Shown here piece after piece: positions 1-8,167 of a stretch of 64,000 bases of DNA (its first letter is position 1; the number at the start of each line of letters is the position of its first letter). The position numbers and the translations under genes were made by a program. The stretch is from positions 496,001 through 560,000 of the forward strand of contig CAXXDW010000006.1 in the NCBI GenBank assembly GCA_963665575.2, in the 5' to 3' direction. Source of the stretch: Rariloculus sp963665575. Its GTDB lineage: Bacteria > Pseudomonadota > Gammaproteobacteria > Steroidobacterales > Rariloculaceae. The notes below the pieces were generated by a model, which did no database searches, was not told the origin of the DNA, and saw nothing but the letters and a program-made list of their open reading frames with translations.

Positions 1-602
1 AGTCGAAACGTTGCGACGAGCTTTCCAAGGGGATGTCGCAGAAGGTCCAGTTCGTCTCGGCCGTGCTGCACGAGCCGGAGTTGCTGATCCTCGACGAGCC
101 GTTCAGCGGGCTCGATCCGGTCAGCATGCGGATGCTGCGCGGTCTGATTCTCGAAGAGCACGCACGCGGCACGACGGTTCTGTTCTCCACGCACGTCATG
201 CCGCAGGCCGAGGAAATCTGCGAAAACGTCGTCATGGTGCACAAGGGCCAGAAGGTTCTCGACGACTCCGTGCCGGACATTCGCAGTCGATTCGACCCGC
301 GGAGCATTCAGTTCGAACCGCTCGATCCCGGGGCCGACACCGGGGTGCTCGCAGCGATGCCGGAAGTGGAAGACGTCGGCGAAGGCGAGCGGGGTCTTGA
401 GATCCTGCTCCGCACGGGCACGGACCCGGCGGCGGCCATGCGCCGGATCATGGCAGCCGTGCCGGCGGCGCGCATCGAGCTTTCCCGACCCCGGCTTGAG
501 GATGTGTTCATCGGTCTGGTGAGCGAAATCGCATCCGCGGACGACGCAGACGGCCTGCGCGCGCAACTGCGCGATACCGCAACGACGGGAGCAACGGCAT
601 GA
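1..602 (+). CDS. ABC transporter ATP-binding protein (3' part, cut by window edge)
   Basis: The reading frame enters from the left edge (first full codon at base 3). The visible part starts a few residues before the ABC signature LSKGMSQ (bases 21-41), followed by Walker B and D-loop LLILDEPFSGLD and an H-loop histidine in FSTHVM. The P-loop lies outside the window. About 110 residues follow the H-loop, typical of the NatA/DrrA-type ATPases that pair with ABC-2 permeases. Its TGA overlaps the ATG of the permease (ATGA, 599-602), so the two are translationally coupled. The protein should energise export of an unidentified substrate at the inner membrane. Family is clear; substrate is unknown. 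Confidence 0.93.
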   Translation, partial: SKRCDELSKGMSQKVQFVSAVLHEPELLILDEPFSGLDPVSMRMLRGLILEEHARGTTVLFSTHVMPQAEEICENVVMVHKGQKVLDDSVPDIRSRFDPRSIQFEPLDPGADTGVLAAMPEVEDVGEGERGLEILLRTGTDPAAAMRRIMAAVPAARIELSRPRLEDVFIGLVSEIASADDADGLRAQLRDTATTGATA

Positions 603-1969
603 AACGCATCCTGCAGATCGCCCAGCGCGACTTCATTGCAGTCGCCATGACCAAGGGCTTCATCATCGGGCTACTGATTTTTCCGCTCATTCTGGTCCTG
701 TCGGGGACCCTCCTGCCGCGACTTTTCTTGGACACCGGCTACCAGGTCGAGGGCCGCTACGCGATCATCGATCCCACGCAGCTCGTACAGCCCGAATTGA
801 GCCTTGCGCTCGACCCCGACACGATCGCCGAACGGCGGCTTGAGCGGCGTCGCGGGGCACTGGAGGAGCTGCCGGACATGGTTCGCGACGTCGCGCAAAT
901 CGAAACTGAACAGGATCTGCTCGAGCTGCTGGGACCGCTGCCGAACGTCCGCCTGGTCGAACTGTCTCCCGATGCGGACGTCGAAGCCGAAAAAGCCTGG
1001 CTGAACGGCGAGACCGACGGTCTCGGGCACACCGCGCTGATCTTGATTCACGACGATGCGGTCCAGGCGCAGGGCGCGGAAGGAGAGTACGGAAGTTACG
1101 ATCTGTTTGTCGTGCCCAACCTCGACGACCGCGATCTCGGCTTCATACACAACAGCGTACGCGAAGCGATCATCACTGCGCGTGTCGCCCGGCAGTCGCT
1201 CGACAGGGACGCGATCGAAGCCGTTCTGCAGGTCTCCCGGCCTGCGGCGACGACGGTCAGCCAGGATGGCGAACAGCGTGCGATTCCTGAACTGAACGCC
1301 CTGTTGCCGGTGGCGTTCCTGCTCCTGCTTGTCATGGGCATCATGACCGGCGGCGGCACGATGCTGACGTCGATGATCGAAGAAAAATCGAGTCGCGTCG
1401 TCGAAGTCCTGTTGTCCGCGGTCTCGCCGATGGAACTCATGGCCGGCAAGCTCCTCGGAGGCGTTGCGATCAGCCTGGTCACAATGGTTCTTTACCTCGG
1501 CGCGGGTCTTGTGGCACTGGTGTCGTTCTCGATGTTCGGCCTGCTCGATCCGTGGCTGATCCTGTACCTCATGATCTTTTTCCTGATCGGTTTTTTCGTG
1601 ATCGGTTCGCTGATGCTCGCGGTCGGCGGGGCAGTCAACGAGGTCAGCGAAGCGCAGCAACTGCAAATGCCCCTGATGCTCGTCGTCATGGCCCCGTGGC
1701 TGCTCTGGCCCGTGATCTCGAGGGATCCCAATTCGACGCTGGCGATCGTGGCGAGCTTCCTCCCGCCGATCAATCCGTTCGGCATGGTGCTCAGGATGGC
1801 ATCGACCCAGCCGCCGCCGACATGGCAGCTGTGGCTGTCGATCGGCGTGGGAGCAGCTTCCGTGGTGGGCGCGGTCTGGGTGGCCGCCAAGGTGTTCCGG
1901 ATCGGCCTGCTGATGCACGGCAAGCCGCCGAACCTGATGACGCTGCTGCGCTGGGTCCGGATGTCCTGA
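599..1969 (+). CDS. ABC-2 type permease (NatB/YhaP-like)
   Basis: A 456-residue inner-membrane permease. One N-terminal transmembrane segment (about residues 20-45) is followed by a large extracytoplasmic domain (about 50-230), then a cluster of five to six hydrophobic helices (about 235-440). This is the layout of NatB-like ABC-2 permeases. The motif IEEKSSRVVEVLLS at the start of the helical bundle is typical of the family. It overlaps the upstream ATPase gene by four bases, so the two form one exporter. NatAB of Bacillus exports sodium, but the same fold serves many substrates, so the cargo here is not assigned. It converges on murA, with no gene in the 128 bases between. Confidence 0.9.
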   Translation: MKRILQIAQRDFIAVAMTKGFIIGLLIFPLILVLSGTLLPRLFLDTGYQVEGRYAIIDPTQLVQPELSLALDPDTIAERRLERRRGALEELPDMVRDVAQIETEQDLLELLGPLPNVRLVELSPDADVEAEKAWLNGETDGLGHTALILIHDDAVQAQGAEGEYGSYDLFVVPNLDDRDLGFIHNSVREAIITARVARQSLDRDAIEAVLQVSRPAATTVSQDGEQRAIPELNALLPVAFLLLLVMGIMTGGGTMLTSMIEEKSSRVVEVLLSAVSPMELMAGKLLGGVAISLVTMVLYLGAGLVALVSFSMFGLLDPWLILYLMIFFLIGFFVIGSLMLAVGGAVNEVSEAQQLQMPLMLVVMAPWLLWPVISRDPNSTLAIVASFLPPINPFGMVLRMASTQPPPTWQLWLSIGVGAASVVGAVWVAAKVFRIGLLMHGKPPNLMTLLRWVRMS

Positions 1970-2097
1970 AGCGTGTCGGGGCGTTCAAGCGGACGCTACC
2001 GTTCGACCCGAAGTCTGCGGGACCGTCGCCGGCCGGCTTCGCTAAAGGAATTGGCCGTAACGACAATTCCCGGTCGCCGTAAGTGCGGAGAAATCTC

Positions 2098-3357
2098 CTA
2101 ACTCGCCAGCCGCCTGATCGCCGCGCCGAGTTGCGCGAGCTTTTCCTCGATACACTCGTAGCCGCGGTCGATGTGATAGATGCGGTCGATGATCGTCGTG
2201 CCGCGGGCGGCGGCACCTGCCAGCACCAACGACGCCGATGCCCTGAGATCCGTCGCCATGACGGGCGCACCGGCCAGCGCGTCGACACCGTGGCAGATGA
2301 CGGTATTGCCTTCGACCCTGAGATTCGCGCCCATGCGCTGCATCTCGAGCGCATGCTGGAAGCGGTTCTCGAAGATCGTTTCGGTAATTGCCGACACGCC
2401 GTCGGCGACCGCATTGAGCGCACAGAACTGCGCCTGCATGTCGGTCGGGAAAGCCGGATACGGTGCGGTCCTGATGTCCACGGCGCGCGGGCGGCGGCCG
2501 CCCATGTCGAGCGTCACGGCGTTCTCGCCGAGATCGATCCGGGCGCCGGCCTCCTCCAGTTTCTGCAGAACGGCGTCCAGATGTTCCGGACGCGTCTTCT
2601 TCACGGCGACGCGTCCGCCGGTTATCGCGCCGGCGACGAGATACGTCCCGGTCTCGATTCGGTCCGGCATGACATGATGCTCGGCGCCGCCGAGCCGGTC
2701 CGTGCCCTGCACATGGATGGTGTCGGTACCGGCGCCCTCGATTCGGGCGCCCATGGCGGCCAGGCAGTCGGCGAGATCGACGACTTCCGGTTCGCGTGCG
2801 GCGTTCTCGATGACGCTTTCGCCTTGCGCGCATGCGGCGGCCATCATGAGGTTCTCGGTGCCGGTGACCGTCGTGGTTTCCAGCACGAGCCGAGCGCCGT
2901 GCAGCCGTTTCGTGCGGGCGCGAATATAGCCGTTTTCGATCGAGATATCCGCGCCCATCGCCCGCAGCCCCCCGACATGGAGATTGACCGGGCGCGAACC
3001 GATGGCGCAGCCGCCGGGCAGCGACACCTCGGCATGGCCGAACCGGCCGACGAGCGGCCCGAGCACGAGAATCGACGCTCGCATCGTCTTGACGAGTTCG
3101 TACGGTGCGACGAAGTGCGACGCGTTGCGCGGGTCGACCTCGATGGTCTTGCCGTCGTTGAAGGTGATCTCCACGCCCATGCGGCGCAGCAACTTGACTG
3201 TCGTCGTCACGTCGTTGAGATGCGGCACGTTGGCGAGTGTGACCGGTCCGTCGGCCAGCAGCGTCGCTGCAAGAATGGGCAACGCAGCGTTCTTCGCCCC
3301 GGAAATCGCAACCTCGCCCTCGAGCGGGATGCCGCCGGTGATTTCGAGCTTGTCCAA
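2098..3357 (-). CDS. murA: UDP-N-acetylglucosamine 1-carboxyvinyltransferase MurA
   Basis: 419 residues, the normal length. MurA transfers enolpyruvate from PEP to UDP-GlcNAc, the first committed step of peptidoglycan synthesis in the cytoplasm. The N-terminus shows the family block ISGAKNAALP (residues 18-27). The catalytic loop GGCAIGSRPVNLH places the reactive cysteine at about residue 117 (Cys115 in E. coli), which is the residue attacked by fosfomycin and is retained here. It lies 13 bases downstream of the BolA-family gene, the same pairing as ibaG-murA elsewhere. The usual neighbouring mla lipid-transport genes are absent, and the pair instead backs onto the lpt operon. Confidence 0.97.
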   Translation of the reverse strand: MDKLEITGGIPLEGEVAISGAKNAALPILAATLLADGPVTLANVPHLNDVTTTVKLLRRMGVEITFNDGKTIEVDPRNASHFVAPYELVKTMRASILVLGPLVGRFGHAEVSLPGGCAIGSRPVNLHVGGLRAMGADISIENGYIRARTKRLHGARLVLETTTVTGTENLMMAAACAQGESVIENAAREPEVVDLADCLAAMGARIEGAGTDTIHVQGTDRLGGAEHHVMPDRIETGTYLVAGAITGGRVAVKKTRPEHLDAVLQKLEEAGARIDLGENAVTLDMGGRRPRAVDIRTAPYPAFPTDMQAQFCALNAVADGVSAITETIFENRFQHALEMQRMGANLRVEGNTVICHGVDALAGAPVMATDLRASASLVLAGAAARGTTIIDRIYHIDRGYECIEEKLAQLGAAIRRLAS

Positions 3358-3370
3358 GAAACGGTCCGAG

Positions 3371-3613
3371 TCAGTTTGCCGCCGACTGCCACTCCTCGGG
3401 TGTGAACGTCCTTACGGCCAGCGCATGAATCTCGTTGCCGACGTAGCTGCCGAGCGTGCCGTACACCATGCGGTGCCGTTGCACGCTTCGCTTGCCGGCG
3501 AAGAGCTCGCTGACCACGAAGGCTTCATAGTGGCCCTGGCCGTCCGTCCTGACCTCGGCGCTCGCGCCCTCGAGCCCCTGCTCGATCATTTTCGCTATGT
3601 CGTTTGGATCCAC
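3371..3613 (-). CDS. ibaG: BolA/IbaG family protein
   Basis: An 80-residue protein of the BolA superfamily. The recognisable core is HYEAFVVSELFAGKRSVQRHRMVY, with the conserved F/V-x-G-x-x-x-V-x-R-H-R-x-V-Y signature, and the ending is ALAVRTFTPEEW. BolA-type proteins bind glutaredoxins and [2Fe-2S] clusters; IbaG (YrbA) is the member next to murA and is linked to acid stress and iron-sulfur handling. It is the first gene of a leftward ibaG-murA pair and is divergent from lptC. The short size and the murA context favour IbaG over BolA itself. Confidence 0.92.
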   Translation of the reverse strand: MDPNDIAKMIEQGLEGASAEVRTDGQGHYEAFVVSELFAGKRSVQRHRMVYGTLGSYVGNEIHALAVRTFTPEEWQSAAN

Positions 3614-3790
3614 CGCCTCTTCCGTCCGAGTCGCTCCAGCCGTCGACGGGCGTGTAGTCTATCAGTCCGCCGTGAGCGCCGCGCTGCATGGAACAAGAGA
3701 CCGCCGCGCCGCGGCCGCCTGACCCACCGCATCCCCGCTGCGCCCGGCGATTTGAGGCGCTTGCCGCCATCGGGTGCGGGCGCCGAGCCA

Positions 3791-3821
3791 TTCTGGTCCG
3801 CCGGGCGGCATGGCGTACAAT
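3791..3821 (+). promoter_or_regulatory. Weak sigma70-like promoter candidate upstream of lptC
   Basis: A -10-like TACAAT lies at 3816-3821, with TTCTGG at 3791-3796 as a poor -35 and a 19-base spacer. It sits about 45 bases before the chosen lptC start in the ibaG/lptC divergent region. The -10 is good and the -35 is not, so this is a candidate only. Confidence 0.3.
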
Positions 3822-3866
3822 CGAAATCTCCATCGCAACCCGGCACTGCGTTACGCGCCACGCGCC

Positions 3867-4430
3867 ATGCACTTCAATGCCCGAAACTCTGCCGTCTACA
3901 TCGTGCTGTGCTGTGCAGCCCTCGCGACATGGCTCGCGAGCCGACCGGACGCCGCCGAGCAGCGCCCGCCCGGCCCGCCCGCGCAGACGCCCCCGGGCTA
4001 TTACCTCGAGGATGTCGCGCTGCTTGGCACGGATGACGCGGGTACGGTCGTGTACCGCATCGTTGCAGCCAGGGTCGAGGAGACCGGAAGCGAGCGTGAA
4101 CTGCAACTCAGCGAGGTCCGCGTGCAGTACCGCGACAGTGAAGACGTCGCGTGGCTCATCGAAGCCGAGCAGGCAACCGCCCCCGTCGACCACGCCTGGC
4201 TCGATCTCAGCGGCAACATCCGCGTGACGAGCGCCGGCGAAGAGCCTTCGGGGCAAATCGTGATCGAAGCGGACCGGCTGCTGCTGGAGCCCGAGCGATA
4301 TACCGTGACTACCGATTCACCCGTGACCCTGTCGTTCGAGGGCAACCGGCTCCAAGCAAACGGACTTTCAGCGGACCTCCGCGACGACAGGCTCGAACTT
4401 TCAAGCGTACATGGCCGGTTTGACCCCTGA
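3867..4430 (+). CDS. lptC: LPS export periplasmic/inner-membrane protein LptC
   Basis: 187 residues from the ATG at 3867. This start places a single N-terminal membrane anchor (AVYIVLCCAALATWLA, about residues 9-24) close to the N-terminus as in LptC; the in-frame start at 3774 would add an unlikely 31-residue extension. The remainder is a periplasmic beta-jellyroll-type domain (YYLEDVALLGTDDAGTVVYRIVA...). LptC anchors to the LptB2FG complex and passes lipopolysaccharide to LptA. Its end overlaps lptA by 20 bases, and lptA in turn overlaps lptB. Sequence conservation is low, as usual for LptC; assignment rests on size, anchor and operon position. Confidence 0.9.
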   Translation: MHFNARNSAVYIVLCCAALATWLASRPDAAEQRPPGPPAQTPPGYYLEDVALLGTDDAGTVVYRIVAARVEETGSERELQLSEVRVQYRDSEDVAWLIEAEQATAPVDHAWLDLSGNIRVTSAGEEPSGQIVIEADRLLLEPERYTVTTDSPVTLSFEGNRLQANGLSADLRDDRLELSSVHGRFDP

Positions 4431-5082
4431 CAGCGCGCGGCCGGCGTTGCGACCCTTTGCCGAAACGTGCCGCAGGCTCCGGCTGGCGGCACTGTGTATC
4501 GTCTGGCCGTGCCTCGCCTTCGGGCAGGCCGACGAAGCACCGCAGACGATCTCGCTCGAAGCGACCACGACATCGATCGACCGCGCGTCGAACATGTTCT
4601 CGATCGAGGGCGTACGCATAACGCAGGGCGATCTCAGAATCGAAGCCGACCTCGCCACGGCATCGGGCCTCGACTTCGCGGCCAGCGAGTGGGAATTCAG
4701 CGGCAACGTCACGATCGCGATCGAGTCCGCCGTCATCGCGGCCGAAAGCGCCGTATTCTCCTTCGACTCGCACGAGCTTGTCATGGGCGAACTGCTGGGC
4801 AATCCCGTGACGTTCGAGGCAACCCAACCGCAGCGCGAGGAACGCGTGCGCGGCACGTCCAGCCGCGTGCATTACGACAACGTCGCGGGCACGGTGCGCA
4901 TGGAAGGCGACGCGGCACTCATCGTCGGACCCAACGAGATTCGCGGCTGCGACCTGATCTATGACCTGACCCAGGAACAGGTGGCTTCAGGCACGTCGGA
5001 CTGCGGCGAACCGTTTCGGATCCTGATCGAGCCGCCGGCGGAGGAAGAATCGTCGGAACCGGACTCGCCCGAGCCGATATGA
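4411..5082 (+). CDS. lptA: LPS transport periplasmic bridge protein LptA
   Basis: 223 residues. A cleavable signal peptide is visible (LRLAALCIVWPCLAFGQA, about residues 23-40), followed by an OstA/LptA beta-jellyroll with repeated strands such as RITQGDLRIEADLATASG and AESAVFSF. LptA oligomers form the periplasmic bridge carrying LPS from LptC to LptD. The acidic, proline-rich C-terminus is probably disordered. The start codon lies inside the end of lptC and the stop overlaps lptB (ATGA), indicating translational coupling of the three genes. Confidence 0.93.
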   Translation: MAGLTPDSARPALRPFAETCRRLRLAALCIVWPCLAFGQADEAPQTISLEATTTSIDRASNMFSIEGVRITQGDLRIEADLATASGLDFAASEWEFSGNVTIAIESAVIAAESAVFSFDSHELVMGELLGNPVTFEATQPQREERVRGTSSRVHYDNVAGTVRMEGDAALIVGPNEIRGCDLIYDLTQEQVASGTSDCGEPFRILIEPPAEEESSEPDSPEPI

Positions 5083-5804
5083 GCAAGCTCGAGGCGCGCG
5101 GAATCGCAAAACGATTTCGCCAGCGGGAAGTCGTCAAGGAACTGACACTCACCATCGAGAGCGGCGAGGTCGTAGGGTTGCTCGGCCCGAACGGCGCCGG
5201 CAAGACGACGGCCTTCTACATGATCGTCGGACTCGTGCGCTGCGACCGCGGCAACATCGTGCTCAATGGCCGGGATATCACGCGTCAGCCGGTTCACCGA
5301 CGCGCCCAGCTCGGCCTCGGCTACCTGCCCCAGGAAGCGTCGGTGTTTCGCAAGCTCAGCGTCGCGGACAACATCCGGGCGATACTCGAGACCAGGTCGG
5401 GCCTGAACCGTGCGGCCCGTCAGGCCGAACTCGAGGAACTGCTGGAAGACCTGCGCATCGGCCACGTCAGGGACAGTCTCGGCGTGAGCCTGTCGGGCGG
5501 CGAACGCCGCCGGGTCGAAATCGCCCGGGCGCTCGCGGCCGACCCCAAGTTCGTGCTGCTCGACGAGCCCTTCGCGGGCGTCGACCCGATATCCGTGGTC
5601 GATATCCAGCGCATCATAGGCCAACTGAGCCAACGCGAAATCGGTGTTCTCGTCACCGATCACAACGTGCGCGAAACGCTTGGAATTTGCGGGCATGCCT
5701 ATATCCTGAACGAAGGCGCACTCATGGCAGCCGGCACACCGAATGAGATTCTGGCCAACAGGAACGTACGGGAGGTCTACCTCGGCGAGGACTTCTCACT
5801 CTGA
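5079..5804 (+). CDS. lptB: LPS export ABC transporter ATPase LptB
   Basis: 241 residues, full length for LptB. Walker A GPNGAGKTT (about residues 37-45), Q-loop LGYLPQEAS, signature LSGGERRR (about 139-146), Walker B KFVLLDEPFAGVDP and the H-loop histidine in LVTDHN are all present. LptB powers extraction of LPS from the inner membrane with LptF and LptG, which are not in this window. The ATGA overlap with lptA and the following rpoN reproduce the conserved gammaproteobacterial order. Confidence 0.97.
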   Translation: MSKLEARGIAKRFRQREVVKELTLTIESGEVVGLLGPNGAGKTTAFYMIVGLVRCDRGNIVLNGRDITRQPVHRRAQLGLGYLPQEASVFRKLSVADNIRAILETRSGLNRAARQAELEELLEDLRIGHVRDSLGVSLSGGERRRVEIARALAADPKFVLLDEPFAGVDPISVVDIQRIIGQLSQREIGVLVTDHNVRETLGICGHAYILNEGALMAAGTPNEILANRNVREVYLGEDFSL

Positions 5805-5819
5805 CATGCGGGCGATCGA

Positions 5820-7271
5820 ATGCTGAAGCAGGCTCTGCAACTGAAGCTCTCGCAGCAACTCAGGATGACGCCGCAATTGCAGCAGGCGATCCACCTGCTG
5901 CAATTGCCGATCATGGACCTCGGAACCCGCATCCAGCAGGCGCTCGAGCAAAACGTGATGCTCGAGATCGACGACCCGGAATCTCGGGACTCGGCCGCGA
6001 CCGCCGACAGGAGCGATGACCATTTCGATCGGGACGCTTCAACGGAGGCTTCCGAAGCGGAGGACGGCGGTCTGGACTTCGAGGCGCCCACGCATGCCGG
6101 CTGGGACGATGCGCCGAGAACGGGGCCGTCGGAGGCCCCGAGGTACACTGACTCCGCAACGCCATTCGAGCACGCCGATCGTTCGGATGAAACGCTCACC
6201 GACCACCTGTTGTGGCAACTCGAACTTGAGAACCTCGACCGCCGCAGCACGGCGATCGGGCAGGCGATCATCGACGCCGTCAATGACGACGGCTATGTCA
6301 CCGACGACCTCCAGACGATACGTGCGACGCTGGCGCCCGACGTCGACGCGTCGCTTGCCGAGATCGAATCGATGCTCGAGCGCGTGCAGACCTTCGACCC
6401 GGCCGGGGTTGCGGCACGCTCGGTTGCCGAGTGCATGCTGCTGCAGCTCGATCAACTCGATCCGAACGTCCCGGGCCGCGATCTCGCCCGCGCGATCGCG
6501 CGCGAGCATCTCGAACTTCTCGCGGAGCAACGCTTCGACGTGCTCAAACGCCAACTCGGCGCAACAGGCGACGAACTCAAGCATGCGCTGCTGCTCGTTC
6601 GAGCCTGCCATCCGCGCCCGGGCGCCGCGGTGCAGGCACCGGCAACGGACTTCGTCGTTCCCGACGTATTCGTGCGGCGCGTCGACGGCCGCTGGGTCGT
6701 CGAACTCAACGACTCGATCGCGCCGAGGCTGCGAGTCAATTCCGTTTACGCAGGCTCGCTCGGCCGGGGCGGCGGGTACGACGTGCTCAAGACCCAGCTT
6801 CAGGAAGCACGCTGGCTGATACGCAGCCTCGAGATACGCAACGAGACGCTCGCCCGGGTCGCACTCACGATCGTGGAAAGGCAATCGGCCTTCCTCGAGC
6901 ATGGCGACGAACACATGCAGCCCATGGTCCTGCGCGACGTCGCCGAAGCGATCGGCATGCACGAATCGACAATCTCGCGCGTCACCGCCAACAAGTACAT
7001 GCTGACGCCGCGCGGCATGTTCGAGCTCAGGTACTTCTTTTCAAGCCATGTCCCCGGCAGCGAGGGCGACCAGTCCTCCACGGCCGTGCGCGCGAAAATC
7101 CGCAAGCTTGTCGCGGCGGAGAACCCGGAAAAGCCGCTCAGCGACAACCGGATCGCGCGAATGCTCGCCGAAGACGGCGTGCAGGTCGCTCGGCGCACCG
7201 TGGCCAAGTACCGCGAAGCACTGAAGATCCCCTCATCGAGCGACCGCAGGCAACGCAGACTCGCTGGATGA
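5820..7271 (+). CDS. rpoN: RNA polymerase sigma-54 factor RpoN
   Basis: 483 residues. Region I is the glutamine/leucine-rich activator-interacting segment (KLSQQLRMTPQLQQAIHLLQ, residues 9-28). An acidic variable region II follows (about 55-120), then the core-binding domain, and a C-terminal helix-turn-helix plus the RpoN box ARRTVAKYRE (about residues 457-466) that reads the -24 element. RpoN directs transcription from -24/-12 promoters under AAA+ activators. It starts 15 bases after lptB and precedes hpf, the standard arrangement. No bacterial enhancer-binding protein is encoded nearby. Confidence 0.97.
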   Translation: MLKQALQLKLSQQLRMTPQLQQAIHLLQLPIMDLGTRIQQALEQNVMLEIDDPESRDSAATADRSDDHFDRDASTEASEAEDGGLDFEAPTHAGWDDAPRTGPSEAPRYTDSATPFEHADRSDETLTDHLLWQLELENLDRRSTAIGQAIIDAVNDDGYVTDDLQTIRATLAPDVDASLAEIESMLERVQTFDPAGVAARSVAECMLLQLDQLDPNVPGRDLARAIAREHLELLAEQRFDVLKRQLGATGDELKHALLLVRACHPRPGAAVQAPATDFVVPDVFVRRVDGRWVVELNDSIAPRLRVNSVYAGSLGRGGGYDVLKTQLQEARWLIRSLEIRNETLARVALTIVERQSAFLEHGDEHMQPMVLRDVAEAIGMHESTISRVTANKYMLTPRGMFELRYFFSSHVPGSEGDQSSTAVRAKIRKLVAAENPEKPLSDNRIARMLAEDGVQVARRTVAKYREALKIPSSSDRRQRRLAG

Positions 7272-7304
7272 AGTACCCTGAACGAAAGGCTCAAGGAGGC
7301 CAAT

Positions 7305-7625
7305 ATGCAGTTAACGGTAACCGGTCATCACATCGACGTTTCGCCCGCCCTGCGCAATTACGTCGCCAAGAAAATGGCAAGGGTTGAGCGGCATTTTGAT
7401 CACCTTACCGACATGCATTGCATCCTTACGGTCGAGAAGCTCGCACACAAGGCCGAGGCCACGATTCATTTGCGGGGCGTCACAATCCACGCCGACTCGG
7501 TAGAAGGCGACATGTACGCTGCGATCGACGGGCTGGTCGACAAGCTCGACCGCCAGGTCAAGCGACACAAGGAAAAGCGAACGAATCGCCATGCGAGGCA
7601 CTTCGAGAAGTCCGTCGCGCGCTAG
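7305..7625 (+). CDS. hpf: Ribosome hibernation promoting factor HPF (short form)
   Basis: 106 residues, the short-form HPF/YfiA fold: MQLTVTGHHIDVSPALRNYV at the N-terminus, basic helix AKKMARVERHFDH and a lysine-rich tail KLDRQVKRHKEKRTNRH. HPF binds the 30S decoding channel and promotes 70S/100S hibernation in stationary phase. A strong Shine-Dalgarno AAGGAGG at 7293-7299 sits five bases before the ATG. Gene order after rpoN is conserved, but the expected ptsN is missing downstream. Confidence 0.95.
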   Translation: MQLTVTGHHIDVSPALRNYVAKKMARVERHFDHLTDMHCILTVEKLAHKAEATIHLRGVTIHADSVEGDMYAAIDGLVDKLDRQVKRHKEKRTNRHARHFEKSVAR

Positions 7626-8067
7626 TACGCAATATCCTGTGCGTTCATCGCGGCCCCTGGTGAGACTTGCGGGCCAGCCTCCCGTGGGAGAGCCCCGCGC
7701 AACCCCCATTCGCATCGAGTCGTTCGGTTACAAGCACCGGCGAGCGCCGGATGCGGACGTCGTGTTTGACGTTCGGGAGCTACCCAATCCGTACTGGGAA
7801 CGTTCGCTGCGCGCGCTCAGCGGCAAGGACGCAAGGGTCAGGGCTTTCCTTGATGCACAACCGCGCGCCCGGGCCATGGTGAGAAAGATCGCCCGTTTCG
7901 TCGAACACCGGATTCGGGGCGGTGGCCCGCGCCATCGAGCGACGTTGACGCTCGCCATAGGCTGTACCGGCGGTCAGCACCGCTCGGTTTACGTTGCCGA
8001 AACCGTCGCCGAACGGCTTGCAGCGGACTACGGTCCGATTGCCACGCGCCACCGCGACCTGTCATGA
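7591..8067 (+). CDS. Orphan RapZ C-terminal domain protein
   Basis: 158 residues from ATG 7591, which lies inside the hpf tail; GTG codons at 7639, 7660 and 7684 are alternative starts, and none has a clear ribosome-binding site. From about residue 41 it matches only the C-terminal domain of RapZ: IRIESFGYKHRRAPDADVVF, RELPNPYWE and AIGCTGGQHRSVY. The N-terminal P-loop kinase-like domain of RapZ is entirely absent. In E. coli the RapZ C-terminal domain binds the GlmZ/GlmY RNAs and recruits RNase E. The position after rpoN-hpf is where ptsN-rapZ normally lie, so this looks like the retained RNA-binding half of a reduced locus. Confidence 0.85.
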   Translation: MRGTSRSPSRASTQYPVRSSRPLVRLAGQPPVGEPRATPIRIESFGYKHRRAPDADVVFDVRELPNPYWERSLRALSGKDARVRAFLDAQPRARAMVRKIARFVEHRIRGGGPRHRATLTLAIGCTGGQHRSVYVAETVAERLAADYGPIATRHRDLS

Positions 8068-8167
8068 CCGATCCGCGTTGCGGGTCCGGAACCTGCGCTG
8101 CGCCGTTAGACCTCCACCCCCGACCCGGCTAAACTCGCGCCTCCTCTCGTCGTACCGCGAGCCTGCG

